This document shows positions 55,777-64,000 of a DNA stretch of 64,000 bases, in pieces (position 1 is the first letter of the stretch; every line of letters begins with the position of its first letter). The notes under the pieces were generated by a model. That model did no database searches and was not told the origin of the DNA. It saw only the letters and a program-made list of their open reading frames with translations. Location of the stretch: assembly GCF_000467105.1 (NCBI RefSeq), contig NZ_BATI01000027.1, positions 1 through 64,000 on the forward strand. Reading direction: 5' to 3'. The position numbers and the translations under genes are program-made. This DNA is from Aquipseudomonas alcaligenes NBRC 14159 (GTDB taxonomy: Bacteria; Pseudomonadota; Gammaproteobacteria; Pseudomonadales; Pseudomonadaceae).

Positions 55777-56273
55777 TGCAGCGACTCCTGCCCCATCCGG
55801 CCCAGAGCCTGCTGCTGCTATGCACCTGGCTGCTGCTGGTGGATTCGATTGCCTTCGGCCACTGGCTGCTGGGCGGCTTCCTGGCCATCGTCATTCCGCT
55901 GCTGCTGGGCCCGCTGCTGGTCGAGCACCCGCGCGCATGGAAACCGCTGCGCCTGCTGCGCTACCTGCTGATGGTGATCGGCGACATCCTGGTCGCCAAC
56001 TTCCAGGTGGCCCGTCTGACCCTGGGGCGCGTCGGCGAGCTGCGCCCGGCCTTCGTCGAAGTGCCGATCGAGCTGGATAACGAGCTGGCCATCAGCATCC
56101 TGGTCAGTGTGGTATCGATGACGCCCGGCTCGCTGGCCGCCGACCTCAGCCAGGATCGCCGTACCCTGCTGGTGCACGGCCTCGACGTGCCGGATGCACA
56201 GGCCATGATCGACGAGATCAAGCAGCGCTACGAGGCACCGCTGAAGGAGATATTCCCATGCTCGGCTACGTGA
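55773..56273 (+). CDS. shaE: Na+/H+ antiporter subunit E, ShaE
   Basis: The 166-aa subunit has two or three N-terminal membrane helices and a cytosolic domain with the block SILVSVVSMTPGSLAADLS near residues 109-127 and LVHGLD near 134, standard for MrpE. Overlaps shaD by four bases and shaF by 16. Confidence 0.93.
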   Translation: MMQRLLPHPAQSLLLLCTWLLLVDSIAFGHWLLGGFLAIVIPLLLGPLLVEHPRAWKPLRLLRYLLMVIGDILVANFQVARLTLGRVGELRPAFVEVPIELDNELAISILVSVVSMTPGSLAADLSQDRRTLLVHGLDVPDAQAMIDEIKQRYEAPLKEIFPCSAT

Positions 56274-56527
56274 TTCCGCTCTGCCTGGCCATGCTCGGCG
56301 CCGCCCTGCTGCTGGCCGTGGCGCGCCTGGTGCGCGGCCCCAGCCTGCCAGACCGGGCGCTGGCGCTGGACACCCTGTACATCAACGCCATCGCCCTGAT
56401 CATTCTTTACGGCATCTGGCAGGGAACCGAGCTGTTCTTCGAGATCGCCCTGCTGATCGCCGTGCTCGGCTTCGTCAGCACCGTGGCGGTGGCCAAGTAC
56501 ATGCTGCGTGGAGACATCATCGAATGA
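56258..56527 (+). CDS. shaF: Na+/H+ antiporter subunit F, ShaF
   Basis: An 89-aa protein with three helices; VRGPSLPDRALALDTL near residues 25-40 is the MrpF signature. It overlaps both neighbours and is needed for the assembled complex. Confidence 0.94.
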   Translation: MLGYVIPLCLAMLGAALLLAVARLVRGPSLPDRALALDTLYINAIALIILYGIWQGTELFFEIALLIAVLGFVSTVAVAKYMLRGDIIE

Positions 56528-56856
56528 GCCTGTGGCTGGAAATCCTCGTCAGTCTGTTCCTCCTGCTCGGCTCAGGCTTTGTCCTGGTCGGCGCCATCGG
56601 TCTGCACCGCCTGCCGGACTTCTTCACCCGCCTGCACGGGCCGACCAAGGCCACCACCCTGGGTATTGGTGGCATGGTGGTAGCGTCGCTGCTGTTCTTT
56701 TCCTTCGGCGAGAAGGGCTTCAGCCTGCATGAGCTGCTGATCAGTCTGTTCCTGTTCATCAGCGCCCCGGTCAGCGCCTACATGCTGGCCAAGGCGGCGG
56801 TGCTGCAGCAGCTGCCGCTGGCCCCCAAAACGCGCGGCAAGCCCTGGGAACAGTAA
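56524..56856 (+). CDS. shaG: Na+/H+ antiporter subunit G, ShaG
   Basis: A 110-aa three-helix subunit with GAIGLHRLPDFFTRLHGPTK near residues 23-42, the MrpG family hallmark. It is the last recognised subunit. Its ATG overlaps the shaF stop. A small hydrophobic protein gene begins two bases after it and may be part of the same transcript. Confidence 0.94.
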   Translation: MSLWLEILVSLFLLLGSGFVLVGAIGLHRLPDFFTRLHGPTKATTLGIGGMVVASLLFFSFGEKGFSLHELLISLFLFISAPVSAYMLAKAAVLQQLPLAPKTRGKPWEQ

Positions 56857-56858
56857 GT

Positions 56859-57170
56859 TTGCGTGGCCAGAGGGTGCTGCGCTTTGTCGGGTTGTGCAGT
56901 GTCTGGCTGACTGCCCTGCTGGCGCTGCTAAGCCTGGCCTTCCGCTCCCTGATCTGGGCCGGCTGGGAGCCCTATCCGGGTGATCCCTACGGCCCGTCGG
57001 ACATTATTGATGCGCTGCTGGGGCTGCTGGTCTTTGTGCTCGCGGCACTGAGTATCCTCATCGGTCTGGGATTGCTGCCGCGACGGCCGGGTGTGCTGGT
57101 TGCCGGCCTGCTGATTCCGTCGCTCTATTGCCTGTTGCGCGACTGGCTGCCGACTTACCGGCTCTGGTGA
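56859..57170 (+). CDS. Small membrane protein downstream of the sha operon
   Basis: The 103-aa protein has three hydrophobic segments with an aromatic/proline loop (GWEPYPGDPYGPSDIID). A TTG start two bases after shaG is used as there is no nearby ATG; GGGAACAG is a poor RBS. It could be a species-specific antiporter accessory, but no motif proves it. Confidence 0.6.
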   Translation: MRGQRVLRFVGLCSVWLTALLALLSLAFRSLIWAGWEPYPGDPYGPSDIIDALLGLLVFVLAALSILIGLGLLPRRPGVLVAGLLIPSLYCLLRDWLPTYRLW

Positions 57171-57256
57171 GTCCGAACAGTTTCTCCGCGCCGCTGTGCC
57201 TATCGGCGCCGGGGCCTGCCGCCTAGACTGAGTCATTTCCCAATGAGGTGGTAACG

Positions 57257-58162
57257 ATGGCCCGGCAGGGACGGTTGTTCGCGATGGCGTGCCTGGTGCT
57301 GGCCATGGCCCTGTGGGGCAGTTCGTTCATCGCCCTCAAGTTCGCCTTTGCCGAACTGCCGCCGATGTGGGTGATCTTCGGTCGCATGGCCCTGGGTAGC
57401 CTGGTGTTCCTGCTGGCCTGGCGCTGGCGCGGCCGCCTCGACTATCGCCCGGGTGACTGGCGTTACCTGCTCGCCCTGGCTGCCTGCGAACCCTGCCTGT
57501 ACTTCATCTTCGAGGCCCTGGCGCTGCAGCACACCAGTGCCACCCAGGCCGGCATGATCACCGCATTGCTGCCGCTGCTGGTGGCGGTGGGCGCCTTCAC
57601 CTTCCTGCGCGAGCGTGTCGCGCTCAGCACCTGGGCCGGTTTCTTACTGGCGGTGCTCGGCGCCATTTGGCTGAGCCTGGCCGGCGAAGCCGATGCCCAT
57701 GCACCGAACCCGCTGCTGGGCAACTTCTACGAGTTCGTCGCCATGCTCTGTGCGACCTGCTACACGCTGCTGCTGAAGTTCCTCTCCGAGCGCTACTCGC
57801 CGTTCATTCTCACCGCCATGCAGGCCTTCATCGGCTCGCTGTTCTTCCTGCCGCTGGCGCTGATCACCGAGCCGTTGCCGAGCCAGTTCAGCCTGCTCGG
57901 CGTCGGCTCGGTCGTCTATCTGGGTATCGTGGTGACGGTTGGCGCCTACGGCCTCTACAACTTCGGTGTCAGCCGCCTGCCGGCCAGCCAGGCATCGGGC
58001 TTCACCAACCTGCTGCCGGTGTTCACCCTGATTTTCGCCGCGTTGCTGCTGGGCGAGAGCCTGGCCCCGGCGCAGTACGCCGCTGCCGCGCTGGTGTTCG
58101 CCGGCGTGGCGCTGAGCCAGTGGCGCAGCGCTGCACCGGCACCGGCCGGCATTCTGGACTGA
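57257..58162 (+). CDS. EamA-family (DMT) transporter
   Basis: A 301-aa inner membrane protein with ten helices arranged as two EamA repeats (ALWGSSFIALKFAFAELPPMWVIF and the SLFFLPLAL region). The family exports amino acids or metabolites. RBS GAGGTGG precedes ATG 57257. It lies eleven bases before the Cds1-like gene on the same strand, so efflux of a sulfur amino acid or its product is possible. Confidence 0.9.
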   Translation: MARQGRLFAMACLVLAMALWGSSFIALKFAFAELPPMWVIFGRMALGSLVFLLAWRWRGRLDYRPGDWRYLLALAACEPCLYFIFEALALQHTSATQAGMITALLPLLVAVGAFTFLRERVALSTWAGFLLAVLGAIWLSLAGEADAHAPNPLLGNFYEFVAMLCATCYTLLLKFLSERYSPFILTAMQAFIGSLFFLPLALITEPLPSQFSLLGVGSVVYLGIVVTVGAYGLYNFGVSRLPASQASGFTNLLPVFTLIFAALLLGESLAPAQYAAAALVFAGVALSQWRSAAPAPAGILD

Positions 58163-58172
58163 GGACCAACCG

Positions 58173-59264
58173 ATGACCGATATCCGCCGCTGGACCCGCG
58201 AGGCCGTGCGCATCATCGAAGCGGACTTCCAGCGCAGCGCCGACACCCACCTGATTCCCCTGGCGCTGCCGGGGCTGCCCGGTGTCGAGCTGTACTTCAA
58301 GGACGAATCCAGCCACCCGACCGGCAGCCTCAAGCATCGCCTGGCGCGCTCGCTGTTTCTCTATGCCCTGTGCAATGGCTGGCTCAAGCCCGGTGCGCCG
58401 GTGATCGAGGCTTCCAGCGGCTCCACGGCGATCTCCGAGGCCTACTTCGCGCGCCTGCTGGGGTTGCCCTTCATTGCCGTGGTACCGGCTTCCACCGCCC
58501 GCGAGAAGCTGGCGCAGATCGCCTTCTACGGCGGTCAGACCCACCTGGTCGACGACCCCACGCGCATCCACGAGGAATCCGTGCGCCTGGCCCGCGAGAG
58601 TGGCGGGCACTTCATGGATCAGTTCACTTACGCCGAGCGCGCTACCGACTGGCGGGCGAACAACAACATCGCCGAGTCGATCTTCCAGCAGATGCGTCAC
58701 GAGCGCTTCCCCGAGCCAAGCTGGCTGGTGTCCAGCCCCGGCACCGGCGGCACCCTGGCCACCCTGGGGCGCTATGTGCGCTACCGCCAGCATGCTACCC
58801 GCGTGCTCTGCGCCGACGCCGAGCGCTCGGTGTTCTTCGACAGCTACCTCAGCGGCGATCGCAGCCTGACCCTGGACTGCGGCTCGCGCATCGAGGGCAT
58901 CGGCCGGCCGCGGGTGGAGCCTTCGTTCATGCCGCAGGTGCTGGACGCGGTGTGCAAGGTACCGGATGCGCTGTCGCTGGCGGCCATGCACTACCTGGCG
59001 CGGCGCCTGAACCGGCGGGTGGGCGCCAGCAGCGGCACCAACCTGGTCGGTGCGCTGCTGGCGGCACGGCAGATGGTCGAGGCGGGGGAGAGCGGTTCGG
59101 TGGTGACCATCCTCTGCGACGGCGGCGAGCGCTACGCCACCAGCTATTACTGCGAGGCCTGGCTGGCGGAACAGGGCTATGAACTGGCGCCGCTGATCGA
59201 CCGCGTGGCGGCCTGTGTCGAGCAGGGCGGCGCCTTGCCCGACATTCCCCGCAGCGGGCTGTGA
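58173..59264 (+). CDS. PLP-dependent cysteine synthase-family enzyme, Cds1-like
   Basis: The 363-aa fold type II PLP enzyme has the Schiff-base Lys in HPTGSLKHRLA near residue 54, the substrate loop EASSGSTAISEAYFA near 78-92 and SSPGTGGTLATLG near 187. It resembles Cds1 L-cysteine desulfhydrases and cysteine synthases; the longer C terminus favours Cds1. It could break down cysteine to H2S, pyruvate and ammonia, possibly with the adjacent EamA exporter. Confidence 0.85.
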   Translation: MTDIRRWTREAVRIIEADFQRSADTHLIPLALPGLPGVELYFKDESSHPTGSLKHRLARSLFLYALCNGWLKPGAPVIEASSGSTAISEAYFARLLGLPFIAVVPASTAREKLAQIAFYGGQTHLVDDPTRIHEESVRLARESGGHFMDQFTYAERATDWRANNNIAESIFQQMRHERFPEPSWLVSSPGTGGTLATLGRYVRYRQHATRVLCADAERSVFFDSYLSGDRSLTLDCGSRIEGIGRPRVEPSFMPQVLDAVCKVPDALSLAAMHYLARRLNRRVGASSGTNLVGALLAARQMVEAGESGSVVTILCDGGERYATSYYCEAWLAEQGYELAPLIDRVAACVEQGGALPDIPRSGL

Positions 59265-59274
59265 GCTGCCTGGC

Positions 59275-60276
59275 CTAGGGCTTGAGCCAGGCCAGCAGGA
59301 CGTCGAGCAGGCGATTGGCGAAGGCCCACTCGTTGTCGTACCAGGCCAGCACCTTGACCAGGTCGGTGCCCTGTACCCGGGTGTGGTTGAGGTCGACCAC
59401 GCAGGACACCGGGTAGCCATTGAAGTCCGCCGAGACCAGGGGCAGGTCGTTGCACTCCATCACCCCCAGCGGCAGCTGGCGGGCGGCCTTGCGCAGGGTG
59501 TCGTTGATCGCCTCGCGGCTGGTCGGGTGCTCGCTGCTGAAGGTCAGGTCGAGCAGCGACACGTTGGCCGTCGGCACCCTTACCGCCATGCCGTCGAGGC
59601 GACCGTGCAGCTCGGGAATCACCAGGCCGATGGTCTTGGCCGCACCGGTGCTGGTGGGAATCATCGACACGGCGGCGGCGCGCGCCCGGTACAGGTCGTT
59701 GTGGGTCTTGTCGAGCAGGTTCTGGTCGTTGGTGTAGGCGTGCACCGTGGTGATCAGCCCCTGGCGGATGCCCACCGCGGTGTGCAGCACCTGGGCTAGC
59801 GGCGCCAGGCAGTTGGTGGTGCAGGAGGCATTGGAGACGATCTGCTGGTTGCCCAGCAGGTGATGGTTGACGCCGTACACCACGGTCAGGTCGGCGCTGT
59901 CCAGCGGGTGCGACAGCAGCACGCGCGGCGCACCGGCCGTCAGGTGCTGCTCGGCCAGCGCGCGTTTCTTCGCCTTGCCGGTGCAGTCCACCACCACGTC
60001 CACGTCCAGCTGCTTCCAGGGCAGCTGGGTCATGTCCTTTTCGCCGATCAGTCGGATCGACTGGCCGCGCACCTGCAGCACGTCGTCGTGCAGGCCGACA
60101 TGGCCATTGAAGCGGCCGAAGGTGGAGTCGAAGCGGGTCAGGTGGGCGAGGGTCTTGAAGTCGCCGGTTTCGTTGATCGCTTCGATGTGTATCTGGCTTT
60201 CCAATCCGCGCTCGAACAGGGCGCGGATCAGGGCGCGACCAATGCGCCCGTATCCGTTCAGGGCAATGCGCAGCAT
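59275..60276 (-). CDS. Glyceraldehyde-3-phosphate dehydrogenase family protein
   Basis: The 333-aa enzyme has the NAD+ motif LRIALNGYGRIGRA at the N terminus, catalytic Cys in SNASCTTNCLAP near residue 148-159 and His/Arg regions AVSMIPTSTGAAKTIG and DNEW near the end. Either GAPDH, erythrose-4-phosphate dehydrogenase or the arsenate-linked GAPDH type is possible; no arsJ is visible. It is monocistronic and convergent with the Cds1-like gene, with only ten bases between the stops. Confidence 0.88.
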   Translation of the reverse strand: MLRIALNGYGRIGRALIRALFERGLESQIHIEAINETGDFKTLAHLTRFDSTFGRFNGHVGLHDDVLQVRGQSIRLIGEKDMTQLPWKQLDVDVVVDCTGKAKKRALAEQHLTAGAPRVLLSHPLDSADLTVVYGVNHHLLGNQQIVSNASCTTNCLAPLAQVLHTAVGIRQGLITTVHAYTNDQNLLDKTHNDLYRARAAAVSMIPTSTGAAKTIGLVIPELHGRLDGMAVRVPTANVSLLDLTFSSEHPTSREAINDTLRKAARQLPLGVMECNDLPLVSADFNGYPVSCVVDLNHTRVQGTDLVKVLAWYDNEWAFANRLLDVLLAWLKP

Positions 60277-60337
60277 GGCAGTCTCCGACTGGCTGGGTCC
60301 GTCTTCAGCATAGGCGGACCCCGGCCGGCGTGCCTGG

Positions 60338-61012
60338 CTACTGACTGCGCGCGCCACCATAGGAGGCGCAGCCGCGCAGCACGCTGCCGTTCAGGCGCAG
60401 TTCGGCGCTGAGGTGCTGCACCGCGCCGCTCATGCTGTCCACGCAATGTTCCGGCGTCAGCCACAGCTCCAGGCGCTGGCCATTGGCCTCGCTACTCAGG
60501 CTGAGGCTGCCATTGGGCATCTGCTCCTCCAGATAAGGCAGGGCCAGCGGCTCTTCACTGGGGCGCAGCAGCACCAGGCCCTCTTCGCCGACCCCCAGGA
60601 CCCAGTCCGGCTCGTGGCCGCTGGCGCGCAGCAGCAGACGATCGAAGCCTGGCTCGTCGCAGCCCGGGCCTTCACCCTGTACGCGATAGACCTGGTCCAG
60701 GCGTACCTCGCCGTCCAGATCGGCCTGCGTGCTGCCCTGGGGCCAGCCGCGCAGGTCGACGAACAGGCTGCTCTGGCCGTCGGCACGGAGGCTGTCGACA
60801 TCGCGGCGCAGCTCGCCGGTCTTTTCGCTGACCAGGCCCAGGCGGCGCTGCTCACCGCACGGACGCAGGAGCAGGCGATCCTGCTCGAGGGTCAGCTCGC
60901 CCTGCAGGCGCACGGCCGGCGTGGTGGGCGTTGGCGGAACATAGACCTGGAACAGCTGGCAGCCGGCGAACAGCGGCAGCAGGGTGAACAGCAGGGGACG
61001 GACGTTGGGCAT
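60338..61012 (-). CDS. Putative lipoprotein, COG3650-like
   Basis: A 224-aa lipoprotein with lipobox LFAGC. The mature part holds LRPCGEQRRLGLV near residue 52, CDEPGFDR near 118 and ASGHEPDWVLGV near 130; the SGxEPxW pattern is that of COG3650 proteins, an uncharacterised cell-envelope lipoprotein family with HslJ/META-like modules. Two Cys pairs may form disulfides. It is divergent from the diguanylate cyclase, so the gap likely has two promoters. Confidence 0.75.
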   Translation of the reverse strand: MPNVRPLLFTLLPLFAGCQLFQVYVPPTPTTPAVRLQGELTLEQDRLLLRPCGEQRRLGLVSEKTGELRRDVDSLRADGQSSLFVDLRGWPQGSTQADLDGEVRLDQVYRVQGEGPGCDEPGFDRLLLRASGHEPDWVLGVGEEGLVLLRPSEEPLALPYLEEQMPNGSLSLSSEANGQRLELWLTPEHCVDSMSGAVQHLSAELRLNGSVLRGCASYGGARSQ

Positions 61013-61142
61013 GGTGCTCTCCTTGCGACAAGCGGCAACGTTACCCAGCACGGCCGGCCAGCTCAAGGGCGGAAACACGCCGCAACCTTGTATAGTCGCG
61101 CGCCAGCAGCCATCCTCAGGACAGGAACCTCCGAGTGTGACC

Positions 61143-62213
61143 ATGGATAGAGGCACCGGCTCAGGCCTGTCGTTCGCCAAACGCATCTACCTGCCGCGCA
61201 GTATCGGCCTGGGTATCGGCTTCTTCTGTGTCGCCGCCGGCCTCTGGCCCCTGTACTCGACGCCCTGGCTGTGGGCGCTGCTGGTATTCAACGGTTTTCT
61301 CTGGCCGCACCTGGCGTATCAGCTGGCACGGCGCTCCGCCGCTCCTTACCAGGCCGAGCGGCGCAATCTGCTGATCGACTCGGTGTTCGGCGGCTTCTGG
61401 GCCGCCGCCATGCAGTTCAACGCGCTGCCGAGCGTGACCATCCTGGCGATGATGGCGATGAACAACATCGCCGCTGGTGGTGGGCGCTTCTTCGCCAGGG
61501 GCTGCGTGGCCATGCTGCTGGGTGTCGGGCTTGCCATGCTGCTGTTCGGCCCGGCCCTGGCGCCGGACACCAGCATGCCGCAGCTGTATGCCTGCCTGCC
61601 GATGCTGATCCTCTATCCGCTGGCGCTGGGTTCGGTCAGCTACCGCCTGAGCATCAAGCTGGCCGAGCACAAGCAGGCACTGCGCGCCGCCAGCCGCACC
61701 GACAGCCTGACCCGGCTGTATAACCACGGTTATTGGAAGGATCTGCTGCAGGAAACCTTCAGCCAGTGTCGGGGCGGTCAGCAGCGCGCCACCGTGGCCC
61801 TGATCGACGTGGACAACTTCAAGCAGATCAATGACCAGCACGGCCATCTGGTCGGTGACAGCGTGTTGCGCCTGCTCAGCGAGCGGCTGGCGGCCAGCCT
61901 GCGCCAGGACGACATGGCCGGGCGCTATGGCGGCGACGAGTTCTGCGTGATCCTGCCGAACACGCCGCCGGTGCTGGCCGGCGAGGTGATGGAGCGCATG
62001 CGCCGTGAGCTCGCCGATGTACGCAGCCCGCTGGCGCCCGGCCTGCGCCTCAGCCTGAGTATCGGCCTGGCTGGCTACAGCCCTTTCCACCTGGATGCCA
62101 GCCACTGGCTCAAGGCCGCCGACCAGGCGCTGTACCAGGCCAAGCAGAACGGCCGCGATCAGGTGGCGATCGCCAGCGATACGCCGCTCGCACAGCCCGC
62201 TGCAGGCGCCTGA
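61143..62213 (+). CDS. Membrane diguanylate cyclase (MASE2-like sensor + GGDEF)
   Basis: A 356-aa protein with six or so N-terminal helices in a MASE2-like arrangement (residues 15-170) and a C-terminal GGDEF domain. The active site GGDEF is at about 263-267, and the I-site RQDD lies five residues before it, so product inhibition is expected. It synthesises cyclic di-GMP from two GTP. No EAL domain. The start is ATG 61143; a GTG two codons upstream is possible. It resembles AdrA/DgcC, which controls exopolysaccharide. Confidence 0.9.
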   Translation: MDRGTGSGLSFAKRIYLPRSIGLGIGFFCVAAGLWPLYSTPWLWALLVFNGFLWPHLAYQLARRSAAPYQAERRNLLIDSVFGGFWAAAMQFNALPSVTILAMMAMNNIAAGGGRFFARGCVAMLLGVGLAMLLFGPALAPDTSMPQLYACLPMLILYPLALGSVSYRLSIKLAEHKQALRAASRTDSLTRLYNHGYWKDLLQETFSQCRGGQQRATVALIDVDNFKQINDQHGHLVGDSVLRLLSERLAASLRQDDMAGRYGGDEFCVILPNTPPVLAGEVMERMRRELADVRSPLAPGLRLSLSIGLAGYSPFHLDASHWLKAADQALYQAKQNGRDQVAIASDTPLAQPAAGA

Positions 62214-62273
62214 GTTTGCAGCGCGCTTCGGGCATGGCAGGCTAGTGCCTCTTTTCTCTGCACGGGAACGCCC

Positions 62274-62915
62274 ATGTCCAGCGCCATCGAAGGTTTCGAG
62301 CCCCTCACCGCCACCGAGGTGCGCATCCTCGGCTGCCTGATCGAGAAGCAGGCCACCACGCCGGAAACCTATCCACTCACCGTCAATTCGCTGGTGCTGG
62401 CCTGCAATCAGAAGACCAGCCGCGACCCGCTGATGAACCTCACCGAGGGCCAGGTTGGCCAGGCCCTCCGTGCGCTCGAAGGGCGCGGGCTGACGCGCCT
62501 GGTGATGGGCGGCCGGGCCGACCGCTGGGAGCACCGGGTGGACAAGGCCCTGGAGCTGGTCAAACCACAGCAGGCGCTGCTCGGCCTGCTGTTCCTGCGC
62601 GGGCCGCAGACCATCAGCGAGCTGCTCACGCGCAGCAACCGCCTGTATCAGTTCGAGGACGGCGCCGAAGTGCAGCACCAGCTGGAGCGCCTGATCGGCC
62701 GCGAGCTGGCCTGCCTGCTGCCGCGCCAGAGCGGCCAGCGCGAAGACCGCTACATGCATCAGCTCGGCGAGGAGGCCGACCTGCAGGCGCTGCTGGCCAC
62801 GCGCCAGGCCGATGCGCCGGCGCGCGCGGCGCAGGATGACCCGCGCATCGCCGAGCTGGAGGCCCGCGTGGCCGCCCTCGAGGAGCGCCTGAGTCGCCTG
62901 GAAAGCGGTCAGTGA
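62274..62915 (+). CDS. YceH family protein (DUF480)
   Basis: A 213-aa cytosolic protein with two winged helices: the start region [22 protein letters not shown] (residues 15-36) and [19 protein letters not shown] near 54-72. The C-terminal coiled segment ([17 protein letters not shown]) suggests oligomers. It is the standard YceH length; its biological role is not known. ATG after a CACGGGAAC run. Confidence 0.92.
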   Translation: MSSAIEGFEPLTATEVRILGCLIEKQATTPETYPLTVNSLVLACNQKTSRDPLMNLTEGQVGQALRALEGRGLTRLVMGGRADRWEHRVDKALELVKPQQALLGLLFLRGPQTISELLTRSNRLYQFEDGAEVQHQLERLIGRELACLLPRQSGQREDRYMHQLGEEADLQALLATRQADAPARAAQDDPRIAELEARVAALEERLSRLESGQ

Positions 62916-62958
62916 AGTTTTAACCAGGCTTCAGGATTCATTAAGACTCGCTGCCGAT

Positions 62959-62989
62959 ACTCCCCCCCAAGGCAAACCAGAGGGGGAGT
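62959..62989 (+). promoter_or_regulatory. Hairpin covering the Shine-Dalgarno of the thermostable-hemolysin gene
   Basis: ACTCCCCC (62959-62966) and GGGGGAGT (62982-62989) pair over eight bases with a 15-base loop. GGGGGAG is the RBS, four bases from the ATG at 62993, and is fully sequestered. It may be opened by a trans factor or by ribosome traffic from yceH. Confidence 0.65.
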
Positions 62990-62992
62990 GCC

Positions 62993-63670
62993 ATGGGTCA
63001 TCCCGATTGGAACACCAGTTTTCCGCTGCCGCTCGGCAGCGATTCCGAACGTAGTGCCAGCCTGTGGCTGGCGCAGGCCGAGAGCGCACAGCGACAGGCT
63101 TTCGAGCAGTTCATCCGCCAGCGTTTCGACGAGGCGCACGGGGCGCGGATCAGCAGCTTCATGCCCGACCTGTTCGGCCTGCACGACGCCGAGCAGCAAC
63201 TGAGCGCCGTCTGCGGCGCGCGCCTGGCTGTCGAACAACCGCTGTTTCTCGAACAGTACCTGGATGCTCCGGTGGAGCAGATCATCGCCCGCCTGGCGGA
63301 GCGCCCGGTGGTGCGCGACGAGATTGTCGAAGTCGGCAACCTGGCGTCGATCAGCGCCGGCAGCGCGCGCATGATCATCGTCATCATGACCTGTCTGCTG
63401 GCCCAGCGCGGCCTGCAGTGGGTGGTGTTCACCGGCGCCGCCTCGCTGATCAACAGTTTCCATCGCCTGGGGCTGGAGCCGCTGCGCCTGTGCTCGGCCG
63501 ATCCGAGCGTGCTCGGCGAGCAGCGCCACGATTGGGGCCAGTACTACGCCCAGCGTCCGCAGGTGTTCGCCGGCAGCATCCAGCTCGGCTACCGCCAGCT
63601 GTGCGAGCGCGGTATTCCGCAGCGCCTCGGCTTGCGCTCCAGTTGTGTGGAGGCGCCCCATGCGGCCTGA
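62993..63670 (+). CDS. Thermostable hemolysin family protein
   Basis: The 225-aa protein fits the T_hemolysin family: FEQFIRQRFDEAHGARISSFMPDLFGL near residues 38-60 (RF-AHGA-I-FMP), then EIVEVGNLAS near 106-115 and a GNAT-like middle (MIIVIMTCLLAQRG). No signal peptide is present. Although named hemolysin, the fold looks like an acyltransferase, and the adjacent acyl-activating gene hints at acyl transfer. Its start overlaps nothing; it shares 11 bases with the next gene. Confidence 0.82.
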   Translation: MGHPDWNTSFPLPLGSDSERSASLWLAQAESAQRQAFEQFIRQRFDEAHGARISSFMPDLFGLHDAEQQLSAVCGARLAVEQPLFLEQYLDAPVEQIIARLAERPVVRDEIVEVGNLASISAGSARMIIVIMTCLLAQRGLQWVVFTGAASLINSFHRLGLEPLRLCSADPSVLGEQRHDWGQYYAQRPQVFAGSIQLGYRQLCERGIPQRLGLRSSCVEAPHAA

Positions 63671-64000
63671 TCCCCTGTTCGCGGCGCTGCAGCACCACGC
63701 CGTGCAATGCCCCGCCGCCCTGGCCCTGAGCGACAGCCAGCGGCAGGTCGATTACGCCCAGCTGTGGCGTGAGGTAGAGGCCCGTGCGGAGCAATTGCGT
63801 GCCCTGCAGGTGCCGCTGCTGGCCCTGGCCCTGAACAACGGCTGTGAGGCGCTTATCTGGGACCTGGCGGCGCTGCGCGCCGGCGTCGCCTGCCTGATTC
63901 TGCCGCCGTTCTTCAGCCCGGCGCAGCGCGCCCACTGCCTGGAGCAGAGCGGCGCCACCCTGGCGCTGGCCGAAGGGCCGTTCGCCGAGGAACTGGCACC
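63660..64000 (+). CDS. AMP-binding acyl-CoA synthetase/ligase, N-terminal part (runs off the window)
   Basis: Only the first 113 codons are visible. The N terminus RPDPLFAALQHHAVQCPAALAL and YAQLWREVEARAEQL match ANL-family ligases that adenylate a carboxylic acid. ALNNGCEALIWDLAALRAG corresponds to the early A-domain helix. The catalytic motifs lie beyond the window. It is translationally coupled to the upstream hemolysin-family gene; its RBS GGAG is in that gene. Confidence 0.75.
   Translation, partial: MRPDPLFAALQHHAVQCPAALALSDSQRQVDYAQLWREVEARAEQLRALQVPLLALALNNGCEALIWDLAALRAGVACLILPPFFSPAQRAHCLEQSGATLALAEGPFAEELA

Overview
The window is a GC-rich, gene-dense piece of a Pseudomonas chromosome (Gammaproteobacteria). 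The evidence is gene content and order: an aerobic cobalamin cluster laid out as in pseudomonads, QuiP-type acylase, ShaA-G antiporter, a glycerate regulon next to slyB and pdxH, FadL beside a periplasmic glutathione peroxidase, and GC-biased codons. Several blocks that, as I remember it, lie apart in P. aeruginosa PAO1 are adjacent here, so this is a different Pseudomonas species. No tRNA, rRNA, CRISPR, prophage or complete insertion sequence was seen.

Region 1 (1-20 kb) is the vitamin B12 region. cobW-cobN run leftward from one cobalamin riboswitch (about 5.2-5.4 kb). cobE-cobM run rightward from the other side of a perfect 22-bp palindrome. After a DNA glycosylase, a sirtuin, two NlpC/P60 lipoproteins, an O-methyltransferase and an HNH protein, a second cobalamin riboswitch (about 10.6-10.8 kb) heads a ten-gene run: cobO-cobB-bluB-cobD-cobC-cobQ-cobU-cobT-cobC(phosphatase)-cobS. 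These cover cobalt insertion, adenosylation, amidation, aminopropanol addition, lower-ligand synthesis and nucleotide-loop assembly. Most ring-contraction enzymes must be encoded elsewhere. The gaps here hold several families of palindromic REP-like repeats.

Region 2 (20-32 kb) has a MarR regulator with an MFS transporter and a tiny membrane ORF, a secreted glutathione peroxidase convergent with fadL, a leftward PL7 alginate lyase, the acylase quiP, and small lipoproteins and SEC-C proteins. One secreted-protein gene (29.8-30.9 kb) is cut in two by an in-frame amber codon.

Region 3 (32-46 kb) has two tandem OmpA-like lipoproteins, the second with its ribosome binding site buried in a 16-bp hairpin. 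It continues with dinG preceded by a LexA-like box, an SDR, and a compact four-gene cluster of two glycosyltransferases, a secreted protein and a ferritin-like diiron protein. A secreted GH50-like glycosidase, an EstB-like serine hydrolase, a third OmpA lipoprotein and pdxH follow.

Region 4 (46-64 kb) has the cdaR-gntP-glycerate kinase operon, slyB, the six-gene Sha/Mrp Na+/H+ antiporter operon, an EamA permease, a Cds1-like PLP enzyme, a GAPDH-family dehydrogenase, a lipoprotein, a MASE2-like GGDEF cyclase and yceH. At the right edge a thermostable-hemolysin-family gene, again with a sequestered Shine-Dalgarno, overlaps an AMP-ligase gene that runs off the window. The less familiar systems are the four-gene cluster at 37.3-41.1 kb and this edge cluster.
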